From Burkholderia contaminans (GTDB lineage Bacteria > Pseudomonadota > Gammaproteobacteria > Burkholderiales > Burkholderiaceae), in contig NZ_CP090641.1 in NCBI RefSeq assembly GCF_029633825.1, positions 1,364,001 to 1,428,000 on the forward strand: a DNA stretch of 64,000 bases, in the 5' to 3' direction. Position numbers and translations under genes: made by a program. The notes beneath the pieces are model-generated. The model was given only the letters and a program-made list of their open reading frames with translations, ran no database searches and had not been told where the DNA came from. This document shows positions 1 through 8,911 of this stretch, piece by piece. How positions within the stretch are numbered: position 1 is the first letter of the stretch; each line of letters begins with the position of its first letter.

Positions 1-857
1 ACGAGCGTGCTGAGCAGCGCGCGCGTCGCGCCGTGGCGCGGATCGCCGAACACGCGCCACACGGGGCCGGTTTCGACGACTTCGCCCTGCTCGATCACCG
101 CGACCGTGTCGCACACAGCGCGGATCACTTCCATCTCGTGCGTGATCAGCACGATCGTCAGCCCGAGGCGGCGGTTGATGTCGGCGAGCAGCGCGAGGAT
201 CGACTGGGTCGTCTCGGGATCGAGCGCCGACGTCGCCTCGTCGCACAGCAGCACCTCGGGATCGTGCACGAGCGCGCGGGCAATGCCGACGCGCTGCTTC
301 TGCCCGCCCGACAGGCTGGCCGGATACGCGTCGCGCTTCGCGGCAAGCCCGACGAGCTCGAGCAGCGCCTCGACCTTGCGCACGCGCTCGGCCTTCGGCA
401 CGCCGGCGATCTTCAGCGGCAGCGCGACGTTCTCGAACACCGTCTTCGCGGACAGCAGGTTGAAATGCTGGAACACCATGCCGGTGCGGCGCCGCAGCGC
501 GACGAGCCCGTCCTCGTCGAGCGCGCCGACATCGACGCCCTGCACGCGCACGCGGCCTGAGCTCGGCCGTTCGAGGCCGTTCACGAGCCGCAGCAGCGTC
601 GACTTCCCTGCGCCGCTGCGGCCGATGATCCCGAAGACCTCGCCGCGCCGCACGTCGAGCGTCACGTCGCGCAGCGCGGCGGCGTGGCCGCGCGGCGTCG
701 CGAACACCTTGCCGACCTGCTCCAGCGACACGGCGGCGCCGCCGGCCGATTCAGCCGATTCGGCCGACGCAACCGCTGCGTCATGCGTCGCGGCAGCGGT
801 GCCGGCGCGCACGGCCGACGTATCGATGAAACCCAGCGTATCGAACAATTGCGTCAT
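1..857 (-). CDS. MetN-type ABC transporter ATP-binding protein (3' end outside window)
   Basis: Cytoplasmic ATPase of an importer, 285 codons visible; it runs off the left edge. Visible motifs are Walker [10 protein letters not shown] (about residues 79-87), signature LSGGQKQR, Walker [14 protein letters not shown] and the H-loop LITHE. This layout is typical of the methionine/organosulfur (MetN) family. The first 42 residues are an Ala/Ser-rich extension that normal MetN proteins lack. The ATG at 857 lies 18 bp after the LLM monooxygenase stop, so the gene is the third of an operon (binding protein, monooxygenase, ATPase). The permease would be expected to the left. Whether the C-terminal NIL regulatory domain is present cannot be seen. 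Substrate is inferred from the neighbours, not shown. Confidence 0.9.
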   Translation of the reverse strand, partial: MTQLFDTLGFIDTSAVRAGTAAATHDAAVASAESAESAGGAAVSLEQVGKVFATPRGHAAALRDVTLDVRRGEVFGIIGRSGAGKSTLLRLVNGLERPSSGRVRVQGVDVGALDEDGLVALRRRTGMVFQHFNLLSAKTVFENVALPLKIAGVPKAERVRKVEALLELVGLAAKRDAYPASLSGGQKQRVGIARALVHDPEVLLCDEATSALDPETTQSILALLADINRRLGLTIVLITHEMEVIRAVCDTVAVIEQGEVVETGPVWRVFGDPRHGATRALLSTL

Positions 858-875
858 CGCTTCGCTCCGTCACGT

Positions 876-2288
876 TCACGCATGCGCGGGATGCGCGGGC
901 TCGGCCACGGCGGCCGGCCGGTGCTGCGCGCCCGTGTGCCACGCGGGCAGGCGCGGGCCCGCGCCGAACAGCTTCTCGCGCAGCGTGGGCGCGGGATCGT
1001 AGTCTTCCTTGTAGACGCCGCGGTTCTGCAGCTCGGGCACGACCCAGTCGACGAAATCCTCGAACGACTCGGGCATCACGGTGCGCGTCAGGTTGAAGCC
1101 ATCGATGCCGGTCTCGTCAATCCACGACTGCAGTTCGTCCGCGACCTGCGACGGCGAGCCGACGATCGGCGCATAGCGGCCGCCGAGCGACATCTGTTCG
1201 AGCATGCGGCGCACGGTCCACGTGCCGGTCGTGCTCTTGCGCGAGATCGCGTCGACGGCCGACTGGATCGAATCGGTCTTCACGTACGAGATCGGCTCAT
1301 CGAGGCCGTACTTCGCGAAGTCGATGCCGGTCGAGCTCGCGAAATGCGCGAGGCCGGCTTCGGCGCTCGCGTAGCGCCGGTATTCGTCGAATTTCTCGCG
1401 TGCCAGAAGTTCGGTTTCCGCCGTCACGACGCTCACGCCGGCAAAGATCTTGATCGACGCCGGGTCGCGGCCCTGCCGTGCAGCGGCCGCGCGAATGTCG
1501 AGTGTCGCCGCGCGCGCAGCGGCCTTGCTTTGCCCGTTCACGAACACGCATTCCGCGTGACGCCCCGCGAACTCGACGCCGCGCGCGGACGAACCGGCCT
1601 GGTACAGCACCGGCGTGCGCTGCAGCGACGGCTCGCTCAGATGAATCGCGTCGATCGAATAGAACGGCCCGTCGTGCTTCACGCGCCGCACCTTGCCCGG
1701 CTGCGCGAACACGCGCGCCTTCGCATCGCGGATCACCGCATCGTCGTCCCAGCTCTGTTCCCACAGCTTGTAGACGACGTCCATGTAGTCGTCCGCGCGC
1801 TCGTAGCGGTCGTCGTGGCCGATCTGCTGCGCGAGGCCCATGCCGCGCGCGGCGCTGTCGAGATAGCCGGTGACGATGTTCCAGCCCACGCGCCCTTTCG
1901 TCAGGTGATCGAGCGTCGACATGCGGCGCGCGAACAGGTAAGGCGGCTCGTAGGTGAGGTTCGCGGTCACGCCGAAGCCGAGGTGCCGCGTGACCTGCGC
2001 CATCGCGGGCACCAGCAGCAACGGATCGTTGACGGGCACCTGCACCGATTCGCGCAGCGCGGTGTCGGGCCCGCCGCCGAACACGTCGTACACGCCGACG
2101 ATGTCCGCGAGGAAGATCCCGTCGAACTTGCCGCGTTCGAGCGTCTTCGCGAGGTCGGCCCAGTAGTCGAGATCGGTGTAGTGCGCGGAGCGGTCGCGCG
2201 GATGCGTCCACAGCCCGTGGTTGATGTGCCCGACGCAGTTCATGTTGAACGCGTTGAGCAGGATCTTCTTGCGGTTCGCCGTCGTCAT
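876..2288 (-). CDS. LLM-class flavin-dependent monooxygenase (NtaA/SnaA/DszA type)
   Basis: 470-residue bacterial-luciferase-fold oxygenase of the nitrilotriacetate / pristinamycin / dibenzothiophene-sulfone monooxygenase group. These use FMNH2, supplied by a separate reductase, to oxidise the substrate. The N-terminus (KKILLNAFNMNCVGHINHGLW) and the segments LDYWADLAKTLERGKFDGIF and GRVGWNIVTGYL are typical of the group. The start ATG at 2288 has a GGAGGCGG ribosome site just upstream, 10 bp after the binding-protein stop. Its place between an NlpA-type binding protein and a MetN-type ATPase suggests the imported compound is its substrate, plausibly an organosulfur or N-substituted metabolite. 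No flavin reductase gene is visible in the window. Confidence 0.9.
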   Translation of the reverse strand: MTTANRKKILLNAFNMNCVGHINHGLWTHPRDRSAHYTDLDYWADLAKTLERGKFDGIFLADIVGVYDVFGGGPDTALRESVQVPVNDPLLLVPAMAQVTRHLGFGVTANLTYEPPYLFARRMSTLDHLTKGRVGWNIVTGYLDSAARGMGLAQQIGHDDRYERADDYMDVVYKLWEQSWDDDAVIRDAKARVFAQPGKVRRVKHDGPFYSIDAIHLSEPSLQRTPVLYQAGSSARGVEFAGRHAECVFVNGQSKAAARAATLDIRAAAARQGRDPASIKIFAGVSVVTAETELLAREKFDEYRRYASAEAGLAHFASSTGIDFAKYGLDEPISYVKTDSIQSAVDAISRKSTTGTWTVRRMLEQMSLGGRYAPIVGSPSQVADELQSWIDETGIDGFNLTRTVMPESFEDFVDWVVPELQNRGVYKEDYDPAPTLREKLFGAGPRLPAWHTGAQHRPAAVAEPAHPAHA

Positions 2289-2298
2289 GCCGCCTCCG

Positions 2299-3129
2299 TT
2301 ACCACGCGATCGCGTACAGCGAGCCGAACGCGTTGTCGAGCGCCTTGCGCACCGCCGGCGAGTGCTGGTAGATCGAGATGAACTTGCGGATGCGCGGATC
2401 ATTCACGCTGTCCGGCCGCACGACCCACTGGATCGCGAAGATCTTGTTCTCGGTGCCGTCGAACAGCAGCGCGCTGTTCGGGTCGGTCGTGCCGGCGAGC
2501 TTGATGAAGCTCGGGTAGCCCTGCGCGAGATCGACGTCGTCGAGCGAGCGCGCGAGCTGCGACGCTTCGAGCGGGATGATCTTCAGGTGCTTCGGGTTCG
2601 ACACGATGTCGTGCGTCGTCGCGCGGTAGTCGGCGCCCGGCGTCAGCGTGATGAGCCCCGCGCGCTGCAGCAGCAACAGCCCGCGCCCGCCGTTCACCGG
2701 ATCGTTCGCGATCGCGACTTTCGCGCCGTCCTTCAGCTCGCTGAAGCTTTTCACCTTCTTCGAATAGAGGCCGATCTTCATGATCGTTCCGGGCGCGATC
2801 GACACGAAGTTGTAGCCGCCCTGCTTGTTCGCGTTCTCGAGGAACGGGATGTGCTGGAAGTAGTTGACGTCGATGTCCTTGTTCGCGAGCGCCGCGTTCG
2901 GCGTATTCCAGTCGGTGAACTCGACGATCTTCACGTCGAGCCCCTGCGCCTTCGCCTCCTTCGCGGCGACCTTCAGCGCTTCGATCTGCGGGCTGGTCGA
3001 GATGCCGACCTTCAGCGGCGCGGTGTCGGCGTGCGCGCCATTGAGCAATGCGACGCCAAGCACGGCGGCGGCCAGCAGGCGCGCGACGCGGCCGGCGGAA
3101 AAGCGGGCGGAAAAAACGGCATGCAGCAT
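2299..3129 (-). CDS. NlpA/MetQ-family ABC transporter substrate-binding protein
   Basis: 276 residues, first gene of the operon. A signal peptide (basic start, then LLAAAVLGVALLNGAHA) leads into the family core KVGISTSPQIEALKVAAKEA, with FTDWNTPNAALANKDIDVNYFQH and later NDPVNGGRGLLLLQRAGLI, all typical of MetQ/NlpA proteins. No lipobox cysteine is evident, so it is probably a soluble periplasmic protein rather than a lipoprotein. The ATG at 3129 is preceded by AGGAGA. Family members bind methionine or related small sulfur compounds; the adjacent monooxygenase suggests a different ligand, which is inference. Confidence 0.9.
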   Translation of the reverse strand: MLHAVFSARFSAGRVARLLAAAVLGVALLNGAHADTAPLKVGISTSPQIEALKVAAKEAKAQGLDVKIVEFTDWNTPNAALANKDIDVNYFQHIPFLENANKQGGYNFVSIAPGTIMKIGLYSKKVKSFSELKDGAKVAIANDPVNGGRGLLLLQRAGLITLTPGADYRATTHDIVSNPKHLKIIPLEASQLARSLDDVDLAQGYPSFIKLAGTTDPNSALLFDGTENKIFAIQWVVRPDSVNDPRIRKFISIYQHSPAVRKALDNAFGSLYAIAW

Positions 3130-3356
3130 GAAACCACTCTCCTGTCCAAAGACGGTATCGATGGATGAGCGACGCCGCGGCGAACGCACGGGCGTTCTCC
3201 GGACAGAGGTCAAACGCATCGGAAAAGATCAGCCGATGATAGAGAGCGGCGCGGGGGCGGTCTACGAAGCGTTTGTGCGAAGAAAATCGCGCGCGGCGAT
3301 ATGGCGGAAGCCATGCGGGATCAGGGGCACGACCGGGCGCCCGGCCGGCCGGCTGG

Positions 3357-3401
3357 CCGAAATCTCGGCCTGGGCGGCGGGCGAATTCCGAAATCTCGGC
3401 C
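3357..3401 (+). promoter_or_regulatory. two direct copies of CCGAAATCTCGGCC, candidate upstream activator sites
   Basis: CCGAAATCTCGGCC occurs at 3357-3370 and again at 3388-3401, 31 bp apart (about three helical turns). Each core has CCGA/TCGG dyad symmetry. They lie about 90-130 bp upstream of a sigma-54 promoter, the usual place for an enhancer-binding protein such as the one encoded at 6926-8287. That this regulator binds here is inference. The rest of 3130-3560 has no convincing gene. Confidence 0.6.
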
Positions 3402-3484
3402 AGCCCGTCGGGCCGATCTTTCAGCAGACGAAACAAACCCCTTATGAATCAATGAATTAAAAATATTCCGGCAGGCCGGATTTC

Positions 3485-3499
3485 TGGCACGGGGGTTGC
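3485..3499 (+). promoter_or_regulatory. sigma-54 (-24/-12) promoter for the 2-hydroxycarboxylate transporter
   Basis: TGGCACGGGGGTTGC matches the sigma-54 consensus TGGCACG-N4-TTGC at every fixed position. GG and GC have the correct spacing. Transcription would start near 3511, about 50 bp before the gene at 3561. A sigma-54-dependent activator gene lies two genes downstream. Confidence 0.85.
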
Positions 3500-3560
3500 G
3501 TAATAGACGGCACACGATGCCGCGAAGCCATGCAGGCATACCAACATCAGGAGACACGTC

Positions 3561-4925
3561 TTGCAGACCTCTATCCATACCCCGTCCCATCCGGAGCCGG
3601 TTTCCGATGCCGTCGCCGCCCCGCGCGAGCGCTTCTGGCCGGAAGGCTGGTGGAAACTGATGGAAATCCGCATCGGCATCATTCCGCTGCCCGTCTACTT
3701 CATCCTGCTCGCGCTGATCGTCGGCTTCTCGGTGACCGGCAAGGTACCCGGCGAGATCTCGATGGCGATCGCGGTGCTCGCATTCTTCGGCTTCACCTGC
3801 GCGGAACTGGGCAAGCGCCTGCCGCTCTTGCGCAACATCGGCGCGGCCGCGATCTTCGCGACCTTCGTGCCGTCGGCGCTCACGTACTACCACGTGCTGC
3901 CGAAACCGGTGCTGAACCTGACCGTCGAATTCACGAAGTCGACCAACTTCCTGTACCTGTTCATCGCGTCGATCATCGTCGGCAGCATCCTGAGCATGGA
4001 TCGCCGCGTCCTGATCCAGGGCTTCGTCAAGATCTTCATCCCGCTCGCGGCCGGCTCGGTCGCGGCCGCGATCGTCGGCACGGCGGTCGGCACCGCGCTC
4101 GGGCTCGGCGCGCGCCACACGCTGCTGTACATCGTCGTGCCGATCATGGCGGGCGGTGTCGGCGAAGGTGCGATTCCGCTGTCGATCGGGTATTCGGAAC
4201 TGATGCACCTGCCGCAAGGCGAGATGTTCGCGATGGTGCTGCCGCCGGTGATGCTCGGCAGCCTGACCGCGATCATCCTGTCGGGCGCGCTCGACATGAT
4301 CGGCAAGCGCTTCCCGCACCTGACCGGCAACGGCCGCCTGCAGGTCGGCGAATCGGGCGACATGACGCCCGAGAACGAGGAAATCCGCGGCCACGTCGAC
4401 GTCTCGCACATCGCGGGTGCCGGCATCACGGCGATCACGCTGTACCTGGTCGGCCTGATGGCGCACAAGCTGTTCGGCCTGCCCGCGCCGGTCGCGATGC
4501 TGTTCCTCGCGGTGCTCGTGAAGCTCGCGCGTGCGGTGTCGCCGCCGCTGCAGGAAGGCGCGTTCGTCGTCTACAAGTTCTTCTCGACCGCCGTCACGTA
4601 TCCGCTGCTGTTCGCGATCGGCGTCGCGATGACGCCGTGGGACAAGCTGACCGCCGCGTTCACGATCGTCAACGTGGTCACGATCGTGTCGACCGTCGCG
4701 ACGCTGATGGGCACCGGTTTCGTGGTCGGCCGCCTGATGAAGATGTACCCTATCGACACCGCAATCGTGAACGCCTGCCACAGCGGGCAAGGCGGCACCG
4801 GCGACGTCGCGATCCTGACTGCCGCGAACCGGATGCAGCTGATGCCGTTCGCGCAGATCGCGACGCGTATCGGCGGCGCGATCGTCGTCACGGTCACGCT
4901 GATCCTGATCGCCCACTTCGGATGA
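3561..4925 (+). CDS. 2-hydroxycarboxylate transporter family (CitS/MalP-like) symporter
   Basis: 454-residue inner-membrane secondary transporter for citrate, malate or a related 2-hydroxycarboxylate, usually with Na+ or H+. The two reentrant-loop signatures are present: AGGVGEG (GGVG at about 198-201) and CHSGQGGTGD (GGTG at about 411-414), with the conserved late arginine in ATRIGGA. The chosen start is TTG at 3561, because AGGAGA lies 6 bp before it and the next methionine (residue 34) has no comparable site. A perfect sigma-54 promoter lies upstream and a DctB/DctD-like pair follows, so expression is probably induced by the substrate through that pair. The exact substrate is not readable from sequence. 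Confidence 0.9.
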   Translation: MQTSIHTPSHPEPVSDAVAAPRERFWPEGWWKLMEIRIGIIPLPVYFILLALIVGFSVTGKVPGEISMAIAVLAFFGFTCAELGKRLPLLRNIGAAAIFATFVPSALTYYHVLPKPVLNLTVEFTKSTNFLYLFIASIIVGSILSMDRRVLIQGFVKIFIPLAAGSVAAAIVGTAVGTALGLGARHTLLYIVVPIMAGGVGEGAIPLSIGYSELMHLPQGEMFAMVLPPVMLGSLTAIILSGALDMIGKRFPHLTGNGRLQVGESGDMTPENEEIRGHVDVSHIAGAGITAITLYLVGLMAHKLFGLPAPVAMLFLAVLVKLARAVSPPLQEGAFVVYKFFSTAVTYPLLFAIGVAMTPWDKLTAAFTIVNVVTIVSTVATLMGTGFVVGRLMKMYPIDTAIVNACHSGQGGTGDVAILTAANRMQLMPFAQIATRIGGAIVVTVTLILIAHFG

Positions 4926-5052
4926 CGCGCCGCCGCGCGCACCGTCGCGCAGGCCGCTTTGCACGCGCCGCCGCCGGCCCAGCCGGCGCGCGGCGCGCGT
5001 CGTTCGGGGCGTCGTTTCGGACGTCGTGCCGTGCGGACGATTGCGGGCTTCG

Positions 5053-6936
5053 ATGAGGGCGAACGTGCAGAAGAGCTTCAAGGGAATCCCGTGGTGGGGC
5101 TGGGCATCGGCCGGCGTGCTGTATGTGTGCGTGGCGGCCGCGGCCGTCGATTTCGCGTGGGAACGCGCGATCGACGCGCTCGAGGAAGCCGGCGCGCACC
5201 GGCTCGACCTGTATGCGTCGAGCCTGAAGAGCGAGCTCGGCCGCTTCGAGATCCTGCCCGGCCTGGTCGCGCGGCAGGACGGCGTGCGCACGATGCTGAA
5301 AGCCGCGCCGCACGACGCCCCCGCGCTCGTGCACACGGTCAACACCTACCTCGAAGCGGTGAACCGCGACGCAGGCAGCGGCGCGGTCGATGTGATCGAC
5401 CTGCAGGGTGACGTGATCGCCGCCAGCAACTGGAACGAGACGCTCAGCTTCGTCGGCACCAACGTGTCGTACCGGCCGTACTTCAAGGACGCGCTCGCGC
5501 GCGGCAGCGGCCGCTTCTTCGGCATCGGCACCAACACCGGCGTGCCGGGCGTCTACTTCGCCAGCGCGGTGCGCGACGCGGGCGTGCCGATCGGCGTGGC
5601 CGCCGTGAAGATCAGCGTCGATCCGCTCGAATCGGCGTGGCGCGCGCCGGGCGTCGCCGCGATGGTCGTCGACCGCAACGGCGTGGTCGTGATCTCGACC
5701 GAACCCGCATGGAAATTCACCGCGCTGCGCCCGATCACCGCGCAGCAGCAGCACGACATCCAGGCGTCGCGGCAATACGCGGGCCGCACGGTCGACGTGC
5801 TGCCGTACCGCCATATCGGCGACCGCAGCGCGGCCGCGTGGTTCGGCACCTTCCCCGATACGCGCCACAGCGGCCGCACCACGCGCTATCTCGTGATGTC
5901 GCGCCCCGCGCCGCAGGCCGGCGATTCGCTGATGGTGCTGCTCGACATCGCGGGCGCGCGGCGCCAGCAGCAGACGGCCTTCGTGTTCGTCACCGGCGCG
6001 TTCCTGATCGCCGCGCTGCTGGCCGGCTACGCGATCCAGCGACGCCGGGCGATCGTCGCGCGGCTGAACGCGCAGGACGCGCTGCGGCGCGCGAACGACC
6101 AGCTCGAGCTGACCGTCGCGCAGCGCACGGCCGCGCTGACGGCCGCGAACGAACGGATGCAGCGCGAGATCGTCGAGCGCGAGCGCACCGAGCAGCGGCT
6201 GCGCGCATCGCAGCAGGAAGTCGTGCATGCGGGCAAGCTTGCGGTGCTCGGGCAAATGGCCGCCGGCCTCACGCACGAGCTGAACCAGCCGCTCGTCGCG
6301 ATCCGCACGCTGTGCGACAACGCGCGCACGTTCTTCGAGCGCGGCCAGCCTGCGCCGGCGCTCGCCAATCTCGAACGGATCGGCAAGCTCGTCGACAGCA
6401 TGGCGGTGCTCACCGGCGAGCTGAAGACCTTCGCGCGCAAGCCCGACGTCGAGCGCGTCGCGGTGTCGCTGAACGAGGCCGTCGCGCATGCGCGGCTCAT
6501 CTACGATGCGCGGATCCGCGACGAAGGCGTACAGCTCGACGTGAACATCGCGCCCGGCACCGCCGTGTCGGCCGAGTCGAGCCAGTTGCAGCAAGTGATC
6601 GTGAACCTGCTCGGCAACGCGCTCGATGCGGTGCACGATGCGCCCGTGCGCCGCATCGTCATCGAGGCCGCCGGGCCGGACGAGGCCGGCCGCGTGCGCT
6701 TCACGGTGGCCGACAGCGGCGCGGGCATCGCGCCCGACGTGCTGCCGCACCTGTTCGAGCCGTTCGTCACGACCAAGCTGCGCGGCCAGGGCCTCGGACT
6801 CGGCCTCGCGATCACGTCGCGCATCGTCGAGGCGTTCGGCGCGAAGATCGCCGCGACGAACCGCGACGAAGGCGGCGCGCAGTTCAGTATCGAATTCGCG
6901 GCGGCCACGCTGCAAAGGACAGAGCATGGAAGATGA
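5053..6936 (+). CDS. DctB/MifS-like membrane sensor histidine kinase
   Basis: 627 residues. A TM segment near residues 12-30 (GWASAGVLYVCVAAAAVDFAW) is followed by a large periplasmic double-Cache-type sensor, a second TM (AFVFVTGAFLIAALLAGYAI), a coiled linker rich in Glu/Arg, a HisKA domain with the phospho-acceptor in GLTHELNQP (His408), and a HATPase domain with LLGNALDA, DSGAGI and GQGLGLGLAI motifs. This matches C4-dicarboxylate-type kinases. It presumably senses an extracellular carboxylate and phosphorylates the regulator encoded next, whose start overlaps its 3' end by 11 bp. ATG 5053 is preferred; a GTG at 5026 is possible. Neither has a strong ribosome site. Confidence 0.9.
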   Translation: MRANVQKSFKGIPWWGWASAGVLYVCVAAAAVDFAWERAIDALEEAGAHRLDLYASSLKSELGRFEILPGLVARQDGVRTMLKAAPHDAPALVHTVNTYLEAVNRDAGSGAVDVIDLQGDVIAASNWNETLSFVGTNVSYRPYFKDALARGSGRFFGIGTNTGVPGVYFASAVRDAGVPIGVAAVKISVDPLESAWRAPGVAAMVVDRNGVVVISTEPAWKFTALRPITAQQQHDIQASRQYAGRTVDVLPYRHIGDRSAAAWFGTFPDTRHSGRTTRYLVMSRPAPQAGDSLMVLLDIAGARRQQQTAFVFVTGAFLIAALLAGYAIQRRRAIVARLNAQDALRRANDQLELTVAQRTAALTAANERMQREIVERERTEQRLRASQQEVVHAGKLAVLGQMAAGLTHELNQPLVAIRTLCDNARTFFERGQPAPALANLERIGKLVDSMAVLTGELKTFARKPDVERVAVSLNEAVAHARLIYDARIRDEGVQLDVNIAPGTAVSAESSQLQQVIVNLLGNALDAVHDAPVRRIVIEAAGPDEAGRVRFTVADSGAGIAPDVLPHLFEPFVTTKLRGQGLGLGLAITSRIVEAFGAKIAATNRDEGGAQFSIEFAAATLQRTEHGR

Positions 6937-8287
6937 GATTCGGGTGCTGGTCGTCGAGGATGATGAAAACGTCCGGATCGGCGTCGAGCAGGCGGTAGCG
7001 CTTGCCGGCTTCGCAGTTGACGCGTTCGCGTCGGCCGCCGACGCGCTGCATCACGTCGCGCCCGGCGCGCCGGTCGTGATCGTGTCGGACGTGCGGATGC
7101 CGGGCATCGACGGGCTGCAGCTGCTCGATCGCGTGATGGCCATCGACGCGCAGATCCCGGTCGTGCTGATCAGCGGCCATGCCGACATTTCGACGGCCGT
7201 CGGCGCGATGCAGGTCGGCGCGTACGACTTCATCGAGAAGCCGTTTTCGTCGGACGTGATCGCGGGGCGCGTCGCGCGCGCGGTCGAGAAGCGCCGCCTG
7301 ACGCTCGAGGTGCAGGGGCTGCGCGCGGCGCTGAACAACTGGCAGGGCATCGAGGCGTTCGTGCTCGGCAAGTCGCCCGCGATGGCCGACGTGCGCAAGA
7401 AGATCCTGCGCCTCGCCGATACGTCGGTGTCGGTGCTGATCACCGGCGAGACGGGCACCGGCAAGGAGCTGATCGCGCGCAGCCTGCACGACTTCGGCGG
7501 CCGGCGCGACGCGCATTTCGTTGCGGTGAACTGCGGCGGCCTGCCGGAACAAGTCTTCGAGAGCGAACTGTTCGGCCACGAAGCCGGCGCATTCACCGGC
7601 GCGATCAAGAAGCGCATCGGCAAGATCGAATGGGCGGACGGCGGCACGCTGTTCCTCGACGAGATCGAGACGATGCCGATCCCGCTGCAGGTCAAGATGC
7701 TGCGCGTGCTGCAGGAGCGCGTGGTCGAGCGGCTCGGTGCGAACGAACTGATTCCGGTCGACTGCCGCGTGGTGGCCGCGTCGAAGGCCGATCTCGCCGA
7801 GCTCGCGGCCGACGGCCGTTTTCGCGCGGACTTGCTGTATCGCCTCAACGTCGCGCAGATCGAACTGCCGCCGCTGCGCGAGCGGCGCGAGGACGTGCCG
7901 CTGCTGTTCGAACACTTCGTGCTCGCGGCCGCGCGCCGCTTCGGGCAGCCGGCGCCGGTCGTCACGGCTGCGCAGGTGTCCGAACTGATGACGCATGCGT
8001 GGCCCGGCAACGTTCGCGAGCTGCAGAACGTGGCCGACCGCTTCGTGCTCGGGCTGACCGGCGACAGCCTGCTGTCGTCCGGCGGCACGCCGGCCGCGGG
8101 CGGCACGCTCGCGGAGCAGCTCGCGTATTTCGAGCGGATGCTGATCGAGGACATGCTGCAGCGTCACAACGGCAACGTCGCGGACGCAAGCGAAGCGCTC
8201 GGGATGCCGAAGAAAACGCTCTATCACAAGCTGCGCAACCTGCGGATTCCCGCGCGCGGCGATGCGGCTGCCGATGGCGGCGAATGA
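6926..8287 (+). CDS. sigma-54-dependent response regulator (DctD/MifR-like)
   Basis: 453 residues. The receiver domain has the acidic pair E11/D12/D13, phospho-acceptor Asp55 (VIVSDVRMPG) and Lys in EKPFSS. The AAA+ domain has Walker A GETGTGKE (about 174-181) and the sigma-54 contact loop GAFTGA (221-226). A Fis-type helix-turn-helix ends the protein (NVADASEALGMPKKTLYHKL). The start at 6926 overlaps the kinase gene by 11 bp, showing translational coupling. Its likely target is the sigma-54 promoter at 3485-3499 upstream of the transporter gene, forming a self-contained sensing and uptake unit; this link is inferred. Confidence 0.93.
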   Translation: MEDEIRVLVVEDDENVRIGVEQAVALAGFAVDAFASAADALHHVAPGAPVVIVSDVRMPGIDGLQLLDRVMAIDAQIPVVLISGHADISTAVGAMQVGAYDFIEKPFSSDVIAGRVARAVEKRRLTLEVQGLRAALNNWQGIEAFVLGKSPAMADVRKKILRLADTSVSVLITGETGTGKELIARSLHDFGGRRDAHFVAVNCGGLPEQVFESELFGHEAGAFTGAIKKRIGKIEWADGGTLFLDEIETMPIPLQVKMLRVLQERVVERLGANELIPVDCRVVAASKADLAELAADGRFRADLLYRLNVAQIELPPLRERREDVPLLFEHFVLAAARRFGQPAPVVTAAQVSELMTHAWPGNVRELQNVADRFVLGLTGDSLLSSGGTPAAGGTLAEQLAYFERMLIEDMLQRHNGNVADASEALGMPKKTLYHKLRNLRIPARGDAAADGGE

Positions 8288-8309
8288 CGCGAACGAGGAC
8301 ACGCACGGC

Positions 8310-8639
8310 ATGGATCGCATCGAAGTCACCGAACAGGGCCGCATTACCGGCCACCTGATCCGCGGCGTCACGCACGCGCAGAAAACCTTCCGTCCGAGCG
8401 ACTGGCCCGAGCGGCTCGCGGGCGTCATCACGCTGTTCGTCGGCGAACGGCGGCCCGGCTATCCTTGCGCGCTGTCGCGGCTCGCGATGCCCGTCGTCGA
8501 CGGCAACGTCAAATGCCTGTTCGTGTCGGACGAATTGCGCAGCGTGTGTGCGGACGCATTCGATTTCGCGATGCAGTTCGCGGCCGACAACGACCTCCCC
8601 GTCGTGCTTCAGACCGCGCCCGCGCTGGCGGTGCGCTGA
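8310..8639 (+). CDS. DUF3579 domain-containing protein
   Basis: Small cytosolic protein, 109 residues from the ATG at 8310. The text ITGHLIRGVTHAQKTFRPSDWPERLAGV resembles the betaproteobacterial DUF3579 family, whose function is unknown. GAGGA lies 10 bp before this start. In-frame ATGs at 8274 and 8262 would overlap the regulator gene and have no ribosome site. Immediate proximity to the two-component operon suggests co-transcription, but no functional link is known. Confidence 0.75.
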   Translation: MDRIEVTEQGRITGHLIRGVTHAQKTFRPSDWPERLAGVITLFVGERRPGYPCALSRLAMPVVDGNVKCLFVSDELRSVCADAFDFAMQFAADNDLPVVLQTAPALAVR

Positions 8640-8642
8640 CGC

Positions 8643-8667
8643 GTGAGCCGCTTTCGCGGCGGCTCAC
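8643..8667 (+). terminator. rho-independent terminator after the transporter/two-component cluster
   Basis: GTGAGCCGC pairs with GCGGCTCAC across a 7-nt loop. A pyrimidine-rich run (GGCCTTCCTTTTCCC) follows, four bases after the stop codon of the DUF3579 gene. Confidence 0.75.
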
Positions 8668-8911
8668 GGCCTTCCTTTTCCCTGGTTTCGATGCGCGGTT
8701 GCGCAGGCCGCCGCACGCCCTTTTCCGGCCTTTCGGGCGCCGCGACCAATCGTTAGACGATTGAAAGCATCGACACCCATCCCCTTCCGACAAGGCTTTG
8801 CGGCCGAGCCATCAATAAAATTGATCGTCACGATGAAAATTATGCGTTTTCCTTGCAGGTCGCCGTGATGCATAGTTGCGTCGTGTTGACGCACCTTTGA
8901 GTCTTTCAGTC

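Noticed and set aside
684..2381. Long plus-strand open frame opposite the LLM monooxygenase
   Set aside because: Its translation is Arg/Ala/His-rich with no domain. The minus strand encodes a clear LLM protein; long antisense frames are common in high-GC DNA.
3321..5345. Minus-strand open frame of over 670 codons across the 2HCT gene
   Set aside because: Composition is Arg/Asp/His-rich and it lies opposite a transporter with both GGxG motifs and a ribosome site.
4894..6927. Minus-strand frame opposite the histidine kinase
   Set aside because: No recognisable domain; the plus strand carries complete HisKA and HATPase motifs.
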